44,490 nucleotides of DNA from Pseudomonas cyclaminis (GTDB taxonomy: Bacteria; Pseudomonadota; Gammaproteobacteria; Pseudomonadales; Pseudomonadaceae), in contig NZ_JADDUM010000032.1 in NCBI RefSeq assembly GCF_015163715.1, positions 1 to 44,490 on the forward strand. The letters are read 5' to 3'. The notes under the pieces were generated by a model, which was given only the letters and a program-made list of their open reading frames with translations, was not told the origin of the DNA and made no database searches. A program made the position numbers and the translations under genes. Positions 8,946-16,002 of this stretch are shown piece by piece; within the stretch, counting starts at the first letter, position 1; the number at the start of each line of letters is the position of its first letter.

Positions 8946-8990
8946 GGTCCATCCAAACAGGGCTGCAAAGCCGCCCTGCTTGGATGGACC
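8946..8990. terminator. Long hairpin after the integrase gene
   Basis: Arms of 18 bp (GGTCCATCCAAACAGGGC at 8946-8963 and its complement at 8973-8990) pair with one mismatch around a 9-base loop. It begins 41 bp after the integrase stop. No U-tract follows, so it could stop transcription weakly, protect RNA ends, or be a DNA-level recognition site. Confidence 0.5.
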
Positions 8991-9351
8991 TCACTTAAAA
9001 AATCTAAAGCCCATACAGCTGTCTGTGGAAAACCACTGATTTCCACCGGTGGATAATTTCATCCACAGCCGCAGAACTCCCGAAAATTGGAGTCTTGACC
9101 CGAATTATCCACAGGCGTAGAAAAGATCGGGCAAAGCGCTGTCGCCGACAGCAACCCAGGTAGCCAGAACCTTTAAGGCTACGCCACACGGTGGTGGTTC
9201 TCCCAAAGTGCGATTAGCGTCCGGCGGCTCGCACGGTCACAGCGATGTGATGGATGCCTACTTTTACCAGTGTGCCCACTGCGGCAACTCATACCCTTTG
9301 ATAGCTGCCCTGCAGCAACCTATCCGCTTGGCCATTTCCTTGCGCCAACCT

Positions 9352-9386
9352 GCGCCCGTCTCTTTCTTCCGGAAAGAGACGGGCGC
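9352..9386. other. Perfect 15-bp inverted repeat
   Basis: GCGCCCGTCTCTTTC at 9352-9366 is exactly complementary to 9372-9386 around loop TTCCG. No U-tract follows on either strand, so it is not a plain terminator. It is the strongest hairpin of the island's non-coding region. Confidence 0.8.
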
Positions 9387-9815
9387 TCCTACCGCTGCTG
9401 CAGCCCAACTCGTACGAGGCTTTGCGGCATTCCCCCTCGTGACAATCGGCGTGACAAACACCGAAGTCACCAGCAACAGCGATGCAGATGATGGTGCCGC
9501 AGCCCACGGAATGGACTGCACCTGACTGACAGTCAGGCATGCCCCGGTCATCGCATCCCTGCCTTCACCTGACTCAGGATCTCGCGGCACCGGTTTCGTC
9601 AGCCACTGCAGCCTCCACCCGCCCACCTCTTCGGAGGTGCTCAGGAGGCCAGATCATGAGATGCCCAAGCTCCCGGTCGTAAGGAGCCGTCAGTCCCGCG
9701 TTAGTGGATAACCCTCACAGGTCGCAGGGGCCTTGATCCCTGATAACACTCAACATTCTTGGCGGGATGACGTGGGGGAAGGTTTCAACGGTTTGGCTTC
9801 GAGAGGAGTTTGATG

Positions 9816-10793
9816 ATGGCACTGGTGGGCAAGCGAGATGGCCGCAATTTTGGTTATGGCCGGCAACTGAGCTATGCCGGACCGCAGGCATTGCGGGACA
9901 TGTTTGGCGGCGGGCATTACGGCACGGCCAAAGCGCACAGTGATCGCTGGCAGGCATTTGTACACTGGTGTCGATCGGAGACTGGACCAGGGTTTAACGA
10001 TGCGCGGCAGATTGATCGGCAGACCTTGCTGGACTACGCCGGGTATCTCCGGCAGCAAGTTGAACATGGTGAGATTGCCATCGCGACTGCGCAAAACCGG
10101 TTGTCCAGCGTCAACCGAACCCTCGCAGCTCTTCGCGGTGATCAGTATGTGAAAGTGCCGAGCCCGAGTAAGGCTTTGAGGATGCAGCGCACCGCCGTTC
10201 GCACGACAATTCCCCAAGGCCAAAATCGCAAGCAAGTAATGCGCATTGTCGATGCGCTCCACGAACAGCATCCCCGCGCCGCGGCCATCGCACAGCTGGC
10301 ACGCGCCACCGGCATGCGCTTACGCGAGGCGATTTTGGCCGACCTTCCTCGGCTGCAACGGGAAGCCGAACAACTCGGGAGGATCAACATCCAGGACGGC
10401 ACCAAAGGTGGCCGCAGCGGTGCGTCAGCACCTCGTTGGATTTCCGTGGATGACCAGGTTCGCGAAGCACTCAGCTATGCAGAACTGGTCTCCCCAGAGG
10501 GTAGCCACAATCTACTTGCACCGAACGAGAGCTACCTGGATTTCCAACAGCGAATCGTCCGCCCTGCTCGGGATTTCCTCCATGCACACAACGTCAAAGG
10601 CTTCCATGAGTTAAGGGCGGCCTATGCGTGCGAGCGATATGAACAGATCACCCAACATCTAGCCCCGATCAATGACGGCGGGGCCGGCCGCTTCGATCCA
10701 CGACTAGACCGAAAGGCACGCACACAAATCAGCTATGAACTCGGACACAGTCGTATAGACGTTGTATCAGCGTACATCGGGGGTCAAAAATGA
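9816..10793 (+). CDS. Second tyrosine recombinase of the island (Integrase_1-like)
   Basis: 325 residues. The ATG at 9816 lies seven bases after AGAGGAG; an ATG at 9813 is also possible. The N-terminal half is a SAM-like core-binding region (TAKAHSDRWQAFVHWC...). The C-terminal half has an intact catalytic set: R168 (TGMRLREA), H264 and R267 (HELRAAYA), H311 (LGHSR) and Y320 (SAYIGG). It resembles the integrase domain-containing proteins (PF12835-like) carried on Pseudomonas islands. Its role is unclear because the island already has a tRNA integrase; it may act on another site or be left from an older element. It overlaps the next gene by four bases (ATGA), so the two are probably translated together. 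Confidence 0.82.
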   Translation: MALVGKRDGRNFGYGRQLSYAGPQALRDMFGGGHYGTAKAHSDRWQAFVHWCRSETGPGFNDARQIDRQTLLDYAGYLRQQVEHGEIAIATAQNRLSSVNRTLAALRGDQYVKVPSPSKALRMQRTAVRTTIPQGQNRKQVMRIVDALHEQHPRAAAIAQLARATGMRLREAILADLPRLQREAEQLGRINIQDGTKGGRSGASAPRWISVDDQVREALSYAELVSPEGSHNLLAPNESYLDFQQRIVRPARDFLHAHNVKGFHELRAAYACERYEQITQHLAPINDGGAGRFDPRLDRKARTQISYELGHSRIDVVSAYIGGQK

Positions 10794-11116
10794 GCAGGCA
10801 GTTCGACTTTGAGGTGTTTCTGATAGCGGTGCTTAAGGGGTCGCATGCCACACGTCAACGCCATCTTCGCCAATCAAAACGTATCCAGAAGGCGATAGAG
10901 GATCGCTGGAAGCGAGACAATCCTTGGAGTTGGCGGCAGAAACACCTCGCTTGGTTTATGAACTCTTATCTGCTGAATCATGGTGCACAAACGCGATACT
11001 ACTATCTGCTGACAATACGCTTGATTGCTCTGCGGCTGGGCAAGGAGTGGCATTTTCCACAAGCGCCAAACGCGGTTCGAACCATCGCAAGCGATTCTCC
11101 GCCATCAATCGCATGA
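10790..11116 (+). CDS. Small basic protein coupled to the second recombinase
   Basis: 108 residues; not recognised. Its ATG overlaps the recombinase stop (ATGA), a strong sign of a coupled pair. It is rich in Arg, Lys and Trp (RWKRDNPWSWRQKHLAWF) with predicted helices. The segment HLAWFMNSYLLNHGAQTRYYYLLTI resembles the helical core-binding part of tyrosine recombinases, so it may be a DNA-binding accessory such as a directionality factor. That is inference from charge, size and position only. Confidence 0.65.
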   Translation: MSRQFDFEVFLIAVLKGSHATRQRHLRQSKRIQKAIEDRWKRDNPWSWRQKHLAWFMNSYLLNHGAQTRYYYLLTIRLIALRLGKEWHFPQAPNAVRTIASDSPPSIA

Positions 11117-11201
11117 AGAGTCAAAAGCTATCTAGAATACGTTCTCAGACACGGTCAAACCCTGTAAAGTCGCTCTCCGAGCGCCCAACGAAGCAGTACC
11201 A

Positions 11202-12410
11202 ATGGAATCTAGAACCTCTGACCATCTCGGTCGATACTACACCCGAGAGACAGTCGCCTCGCTTCTGATCAGCTCCATGAAGCTGGCTACACCTGGGACT
11301 GTCATTGACTTAGGTGCAGGTGATGGTGCGCTGGTAACTGAAGCCGCGAATCAGTGGGCAGCAGAACGCTATCTCACCGTAGATATTGACGAGCAAGCCG
11401 ATAGCGGCCGCCTTCCGACGCTTCGCGGACCGTCTTTTGTTCATTTTACAGGTGATGCACTCGACCTGAGATTGGGCGATCGAATAGGGCTCGGCTGGTC
11501 GCAAGCCTGTGCTGCCGTGTGTAATCCACCCTATATTCGCCCTATCTGGCAGGAACATTTCGGCAATATTCTTGAAGAAGTCGGCCTTAGCCATGTCCTT
11601 CCAGAAGCAAAAAATGCACCCGCTGGAATACTATTTGTGGCACAAAACCTGCGCCTTCTTAAGAGCGGGGGCAAGCTCGGACTAATACTTCCAGACGGTT
11701 TAATTACTGGTGAAAGGTTTGAACGGTTTCGGCGCGCGCTAATTGAAAACCATTCACTAGAACAAATTATTGAGCTGCCACGAAATATTTTTCGTAAGAC
11801 GGAAGCTCAAACACACATTGTTATACTTTCAAAAAACGGGACGCAAAAATCGACTGTAACAAGTAGGAAGCTCGAACTGAGTGGCGTTCTCTCTGAGGCG
11901 TTAAATATACCATCTGACGAGGCCATCTCGCGGATCGACTATAGCCATCACGTCCAAAACAAAGCTAAAAAAACAAGAAAGAAGATTAGACGAAAGTTAA
12001 GTGAATTAATTTCTTCAGTTTCTAGGGGTAGCCATAGCTCTAGCTCGAGAAAATCAGTAAACCTACCGATCTTTCACATTACAGACTTGGCAGATTACGA
12101 GTCCGATATTTCACCTAGGTTTTTAGTATCACAGTCTGATGCGGAAGCTTTGGGCGGTAGCTATGCACGTGAGGGCGATATACTTGTCGCGCGTGTGGGG
12201 CGGAATTTAAGCCGAAAGGTAGTTCTTGTAAAAAAAGGCCCAATACTTATCACTGATTGTTTCTTTGCTCTAACTCCCAATGCAGCTTCCGATGAAGTAT
12301 TACGGCTACTAACGAGCGACTCAGGCCGCGCTCAGCTTGATAAAATCTCTCAGGGAGTAGGCGCCCGATTTATAACTGCTGCCCGACTTCTAGATTTAGA
12401 ACTGGATTAA
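11202..12410 (+). CDS. N6-adenine DNA methyltransferase with C-terminal specificity-like tail
   Basis: 402 residues. The N-terminal ~220 form a Rossmann methyltransferase: HLGRYYTRETVAS, AdoMet motif I DLGAGDG at 36-42, and catalytic NPPY at 108-111, the gamma-class N6-adenine signature. ILPDGLITGERFERFRR and HIVILSKNG are as in type I HsdM and type IIG enzymes. A basic linker (KAKKTRKKIRRK, ~250) leads to a tail ending in GVGARFITAARLLDLELD, which resembles the half-repeat of type I specificity subunits (HsdS). This is thus a single-chain modification-plus-recognition protein with no nuclease motif seen. The ribosome site is weak. Base composition turns A/T-richer here and stays so through the next two genes. 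It is the first gene of a tight three-gene operon. PglX-like and solitary methylases are alternatives. Confidence 0.82.
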   Translation: MESRTSDHLGRYYTRETVASLLISSMKLATPGTVIDLGAGDGALVTEAANQWAAERYLTVDIDEQADSGRLPTLRGPSFVHFTGDALDLRLGDRIGLGWSQACAAVCNPPYIRPIWQEHFGNILEEVGLSHVLPEAKNAPAGILFVAQNLRLLKSGGKLGLILPDGLITGERFERFRRALIENHSLEQIIELPRNIFRKTEAQTHIVILSKNGTQKSTVTSRKLELSGVLSEALNIPSDEAISRIDYSHHVQNKAKKTRKKIRRKLSELISSVSRGSHSSSSRKSVNLPIFHITDLADYESDISPRFLVSQSDAEALGGSYAREGDILVARVGRNLSRKVVLVKKGPILITDCFFALTPNAASDEVLRLLTSDSGRAQLDKISQGVGARFITAARLLDLELD

Positions 12411-12419
12411 GAATTACGG

Positions 12420-14135
12420 ATGACTACTAATAATCTCGAAAGCGTATTACAGCAGCGGGCAGACTACATCCCGATCGAAGACTTGCTCAAAGAGACCTCC
12501 CAAACAGGCGATCTTTTCCAGTCCGTGCACAAGGAGCTTACCAATCGCGCGCTGCGTACGATTGTTGGTCCAAGAGGATGCGGAAAAACGCACATGATGC
12601 GCTATGCCTGGCTCAGCTGCCGAGATAACATTAAAAATCCTTTTGCCGTTTATGTTACCTTCAACAGGTACTTTAGACTAGAGCCATTACTTTCTACACA
12701 CTCCAATGCCCTACATCAGTTCCATTCTTGGGTTTTGGCTAGAATTGTTCTAGCTTTATTCGACAGCTTAACTGAGTGGGAAGAGTCTCAAAAAGTTTAT
12801 TCTACACTATCAAGCGAAGCTCCGATTGACGCAATCAAAACATACGTCAACCGAGTAGAGAGAAATCTACCTCTGGACGAAAAAAACTCTGAGATCGCCG
12901 CAAGCCTGACAATAGAAACAGTGCAATCTTTGATTTCTAACGCTCGACGACTTCTCGGAAGAAAGTACACGATCCTTCTTATGGATGACGCGGCGCTTAC
13001 CTTAGCTCCGGATTTCTTGATTGAGTTCCTTGACATTGTTAGGTCGCTGAAATCTATTGATCTGGCCCCGAAAGCATCCGTATACCCCGGAACTACTGAG
13101 GTCAGTTATAAATTCCATGAAGGCCAAGACTCAATATCTATACCAGTGTGGCTCTGTGTCGAAGATCCAAATTACAATGAGATAATGGACGACATTGCAC
13201 GGGCTCGCGTACCTGATTTCCAAACCATCAATGTGTCACACACAGAAATGCTTCGCTTTGCGGCGTTTGGCATCCCTCGTGCTTACCTAACAATGCTAGA
13301 GGAGTATCGACGGGGAGGGTTTCGTTCTAGCCAGCAAGCGGTCAATCAGATTATCCAAGAGCATCTTGACGCGCGAAACGCTGAATTCAGATCTTTGGGC
13401 AAAAAAGTGCCAAAAATCGAATCACTCGTAATCGCTGGCGAGCAAGTTTTAAACGGCATCGTGGCGGAGCTTAAATCCTTTAATGCGACCATCGCGCCCA
13501 AAAAATTTAAACAGCTTACATACGGTGTCGCCGAGTCAGAAATGACCGCCATTGTAGAGCGCATGTTCAACCTCTTAGTTGAGGCAGGACTGATTTATGA
13601 CAATGGTACAGTTAAACATGGCACACCCACTAGAATTTATCATCGATTCATTCCTCATACCGCTCACCTATTAACGGTACGGGCATTAGGTGGCAGTGGC
13701 GCGGGGGGCACGATTAATCAGACAGTCGAGGCTATCGCGTTTAAATCGGCCAAACACCCCGTACGAAAAAGCTTAAAGAGAGTTGTAAACACTGTCGACC
13801 TTGATGGGCTCACGCTATCCCTGCCGAAATGCAGCTCGTGCGGTACTCGTCGCCTAACCGATAACCAGCGCTTCTGCCACAGTTGCGGACAGCAACTGGT
13901 TGATGCGTCCACATTCTCATTGTGCCTTGAAACTTTTATCTCCGATGTTCCAGGACTTACAACTTGGCAGCGAGACCAAATCTCCCAGCATTTACCTTTA
14001 TTGAAAACACTTCGCGACTTTCTGGCAAAGCAAGACCCAGCAGCAGATTTGCTAACGGTAAGGGGCTTCGGTCGTCGTAGAACGGCAAAGATCGTAGACG
14101 TTCTTAATGGCTTCGCAGACGACTTTCTATCCTAA
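12420..14135 (+). CDS. ORC/CDC6-like AAA ATPase with zinc ribbon and HhH-like C-terminus
   Basis: 571 residues, starting nine bases after the methyltransferase stop. Walker A is GPRGCGKT at 50-57. The strand before it (RALRTIVG) and the Walker-B-like LLMDDAA (D189, D190) fit the ORC/CDC6 group of AAA ATPases; the second acid is Asp, not Glu. The middle (~270-440) is helical and probably holds a winged helix. A zinc ribbon follows: C471, C474, C486 and C489 (Cx2C-x11-Cx2C). The end has an HhH-like LLTVRGFGRRRTAKIV (GFG at 549-551), which suggests DNA binding. It is probably the sensor or motor of the operon, loading on DNA and controlling the HEPN partner. Exact family membership is not certain. 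Confidence 0.78.
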   Translation: MTTNNLESVLQQRADYIPIEDLLKETSQTGDLFQSVHKELTNRALRTIVGPRGCGKTHMMRYAWLSCRDNIKNPFAVYVTFNRYFRLEPLLSTHSNALHQFHSWVLARIVLALFDSLTEWEESQKVYSTLSSEAPIDAIKTYVNRVERNLPLDEKNSEIAASLTIETVQSLISNARRLLGRKYTILLMDDAALTLAPDFLIEFLDIVRSLKSIDLAPKASVYPGTTEVSYKFHEGQDSISIPVWLCVEDPNYNEIMDDIARARVPDFQTINVSHTEMLRFAAFGIPRAYLTMLEEYRRGGFRSSQQAVNQIIQEHLDARNAEFRSLGKKVPKIESLVIAGEQVLNGIVAELKSFNATIAPKKFKQLTYGVAESEMTAIVERMFNLLVEAGLIYDNGTVKHGTPTRIYHRFIPHTAHLLTVRALGGSGAGGTINQTVEAIAFKSAKHPVRKSLKRVVNTVDLDGLTLSLPKCSSCGTRRLTDNQRFCHSCGQQLVDASTFSLCLETFISDVPGLTTWQRDQISQHLPLLKTLRDFLAKQDPAADLLTVRGFGRRRTAKIVDVLNGFADDFLS

Positions 14136-14137
14136 TT

Positions 14138-15022
14138 ATGACAATTAAAGTTACGGAAAACGATTTTGCAAACTTGGTGGCCGTAAGGCCTCTGATAGGT
14201 GCAATCCAAACTGGTACACTTTTTGACGTCTCTCACGACGACTCTGACGTATCACCCATTGATCAGTTCATCGAAAACACCCTAAGACTGAATCGAATGT
14301 GGGTGGCCCGGCAAGCAGACGAAGTGATTGAAACAGAGCTAGGTATTCTTTTAATACTTGGATACGTATCTGCCGTCGAAAGTTTTATGCGCGCGCTCCT
14401 GCGCAGAGTTGTCTTCATAGACCCTTATTGCCAAAAAGCTTGCGAGAAAGCTGTATTATCTTACGGCGCTGCAAAACATCAAAGGCAAGAAATGCTTCCA
14501 GAAGCGCTGCTTGAAGAGTCAGTATTTTCTGGAAAAAAAGGCATAATAGATGGCCTCAAGAAATTTTTGACTTTTGACTTGAAAGACAAAGCTCTAGTTG
14601 AACTACTCAACAATTACAATTCCGTCTGTGAAATACGTCATTGCTGCGTACATCGATTTGGAAAGCTGGGAACGAAAAACGCAATCGAACTCGGCCTTTC
14701 AAACCATAAGCAATTTATTGAAAAGCCTTTGAAGCTAAAAGTAAGTGACGCCGCCAGCATCGCGGACTTACTGACTACTCTAGCAAAATCATTAAACAAT
14801 GAAATATTTAGATTTATACTAGAACGCACCGCTACAGGAACTGAGTTGAATATAGGCAACGGGAAAGGTATTGGCTGGACCTGGAACAAAGCAAAAGATC
14901 GAAAGATGTACGGCTCCTACTATAAAATATTTGCTTCCCGACTAGATGCTGCACCGACAGTTGAAGCTGGCGAACTGTATGATCGATTTCGGAGTATTTT
15001 TTCAAAGGTTAAAATAAAGTAA
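14138..15022 (+). CDS. Putative HEPN-domain protein, likely RNase effector
   Basis: 294 residues, starting two bases after the ATPase stop. The protein is mainly helical. It contains E165-I-R167-H-C-C-V-H172-R, an R-x4-H motif of the HEPN superfamily preceded by the acidic residue often seen before it (E.R....H in RiboL-PSP and MAE types). In toxin and defence HEPN proteins this Arg-His pair cuts RNA across a dimer. The region upstream (LGYVSAVESFMRALLRRVVF) would be the partner helix of the fold. With a methyltransferase and an AAA ATPase in one operon, a role as an infection-triggered RNase is plausible. A structural, non-catalytic HEPN cannot be excluded; the rest of the protein is unrecognised. 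Confidence 0.65.
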   Translation: MTIKVTENDFANLVAVRPLIGAIQTGTLFDVSHDDSDVSPIDQFIENTLRLNRMWVARQADEVIETELGILLILGYVSAVESFMRALLRRVVFIDPYCQKACEKAVLSYGAAKHQRQEMLPEALLEESVFSGKKGIIDGLKKFLTFDLKDKALVELLNNYNSVCEIRHCCVHRFGKLGTKNAIELGLSNHKQFIEKPLKLKVSDAASIADLLTTLAKSLNNEIFRFILERTATGTELNIGNGKGIGWTWNKAKDRKMYGSYYKIFASRLDAAPTVEAGELYDRFRSIFSKVKIK

Positions 15023-15031
15023 AAACTAGAT

Positions 15032-15098
15032 AGCCTGCCTGCCCTGCGAGGAAGTTGCGCGCAAGGATAAGGATAGCAATAGAGGTAGGCTTATTTTT
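15032..15098 (+). terminator. Terminator of the three-gene operon
   Basis: AGCCTGCCT at 15032-15040 pairs with AGGTAGGCT at 15083-15091 (one G-U), with a loop of about 40 bases that can fold internally (TTGCGCGCAA), followed by TTATTTTTTT. It starts ten bases after the stop of the last cargo gene. Confidence 0.6.
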
Positions 15099-15140
15099 TT
15101 AGATAAAAAAACCACTCAAAAACAATAAGTTAATAGATTT

Positions 15141-15161
15141 TTCGACTCTTGTGCCGCACCA
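15141..15161 (+). mobile_element. Probable attR: degenerate tRNA-Thr 3' end
   Basis: This 21-base stretch aligns with the last 23 bases of tRNA-Thr (7388-7410), beginning with TTCGACTC and ending with CACCA, with two single-base gaps and one mismatch. A tRNA-style terminator hairpin follows at 15171-15196. It therefore looks like the displaced tRNA 3' end expected at the far edge of the island. The imperfect match means the boundary is probable, not proven. Confidence 0.5.
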
Positions 15162-15170
15162 TATAAGACC

Positions 15171-15196
15171 AAGCCCCTGCAAAAATGCAGAGGCTT
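15171..15196 (+). terminator. Hairpin after the putative attR
   Basis: AAGCCCCTGCA at 15171-15181 pairs with TGCAGAGGCTT at 15186-15196 with one mismatch; TTGTT follows. It is probably the former chromosomal terminator of the tRNA-Thr transcript, displaced by the island. Confidence 0.5.
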
Positions 15197-15560
15197 CGTT
15201 GTTTCTGGGATATTCATCCTCGATCAGCCCCTTCCGCTTCACCTCCCGACCTGTTGAATCAAACCTTTTCGCGCCAAAACTCCAGATTCCATCCTTTATG
15301 CCGAATTATGTATTGCCAATAATTATGGCCTACCCATAAAACAAATAACGGCATCCCGCCATGTCGTAACCCTTCAGGAAACTGAAAAATCACCAATCTA
15401 TTTTCCCGATTGCTCCTCACCGCTCACCACGCTAACCTCCACCATCGCTGCCAATTCAGCGACCGGGCCTGAGAACCCGACTTGATGCAGGCGCTAACCA
15501 CGCCGCCCGTTCGCCCTGATAACGAACGTGGTAGCTCTCACTCGATACGGGAGTTCACCA

Positions 15561-15845
15561 ATGACCGCTACACCTCCATCCGCGTTAACCACCCTCGGCG
15601 TCACCCCCTTCTCCTTTCACTCCGACCAACCTCTGTTCCGCGTCAACAGCGGTGTTTCCCTGCATGAAGCCTTGCACCATGTTTCCGATTTGCTCCACGT
15701 TGCCAAGCTGCTCGCCGAAGATGCGGCGATGACGAAGGAGACGGACCGCTATGCCTGGGCGTCGTATTATTTGCAGGAGATGAGCAAGGCGGTGATTGAT
15801 GATGTGGTGACGGTGTTGGAGTCGCCTGGCAATACCGGGCTGTAA
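15561..15845 (+). CDS. Small DUF3077-like protein
   Basis: 94 residues from the ATG at 15561, behind GGGAG; the frame is open further upstream but without a better start. The sequence FRVNSGVSLHEALHHVSDLLHVAKLLAEDAA followed by YAWASYYLQEMSKAVIDDV matches my memory of the DUF3077 proteins common in Pseudomonas, which are around 90-100 residues and of unknown function. It has no signal peptide or membrane segment and is mostly helical. It stands alone between the island edge and the peptidase gene. Confidence 0.75.
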   Translation: MTATPPSALTTLGVTPFSFHSDQPLFRVNSGVSLHEALHHVSDLLHVAKLLAEDAAMTKETDRYAWASYYLQEMSKAVIDDVVTVLESPGNTGL

Positions 15846-15851
15846 GTAGGA

Positions 15852-15884
15852 CTGTGGTGAGCGGGCTTGCCTCGCTCACCACAG
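15852..15884. repeat. Perfect 12-bp inverted repeat (REP-like)
   Basis: CTGTGGTGAGCG at 15852-15863 pairs exactly with 15873-15884 around GGCTTGCCT. The loop and stem recall the GAGCGGGCTTGCTCGC core of Pseudomonas REP elements. It lies just after the DUF3077 gene and could serve as its transcript end. Confidence 0.6.
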
Positions 15885-16002
15885 AGTTGTGGGCCAGTCT
15901 TCGAGCGTTGTGTAGCGACACAATCCCACAGAAGCGCGCCTCGGCTTGGGGCGCTTTTTTCGGTATAAACCTGAGCACCCTCTGCGTCGTGAACGGACTC
16001 CC

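Larger units (their letters stand above)
8905..9815. other. Non-coding structured region of the island
   Basis: This 911-bp stretch has no convincing gene: the short frames lack ribosome sites and recognisable protein features. It holds hairpins at 8946-8990, 9138-9152 (GCTGTC/GACAGC), 9160-9182 (GTAGCC/GGCTAC), 9352-9386 and 9521-9537. It also has five DnaA-box-like 9-mers: perfect TTATCCACA at 9105-9113, and 8-of-9 matches at 9024-9032, 9048-9056, 9059-9067 and 9703-9711. Such content suits an origin of replication or transfer, a recombination-directionality region or a structured RNA. Which one cannot be told from sequence alone. Confidence 0.55.
15023..15560. other. Island right edge and gene-free chromosomal stretch
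   Basis: After the operon terminator and putative attR, about 360 bp up to the next gene shows no convincing gene. On the minus strand a frame below 15300 reads DGIWSFGAKRFDSTGREVKRK and continues through the att region, but lacks a start and is cut off by a stop; it may be the stub of a lost gene. Confidence 0.45.

Noticed and set aside
9208..9525. Possible small genes in the island non-coding region
   Set aside because: There is no ribosome site, the sequence is not protein-like, and it is crossed by a perfect 15-bp hairpin.
7582..11116. A prophage
   Set aside because: Apart from recombinases there are no phage structural, lysis or replication genes.
11202..12410. A complete type I restriction-modification system
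   Set aside because: No HsdR helicase-nuclease and no full HsdS gene lie nearby; the following ATPase lacks helicase motifs.
15162..15300. A minus-strand protein-like stretch near the right edge of the island
   Set aside because: It lacks a start codon, is interrupted by a stop upstream and runs through the putative att site; at most a gene stub.
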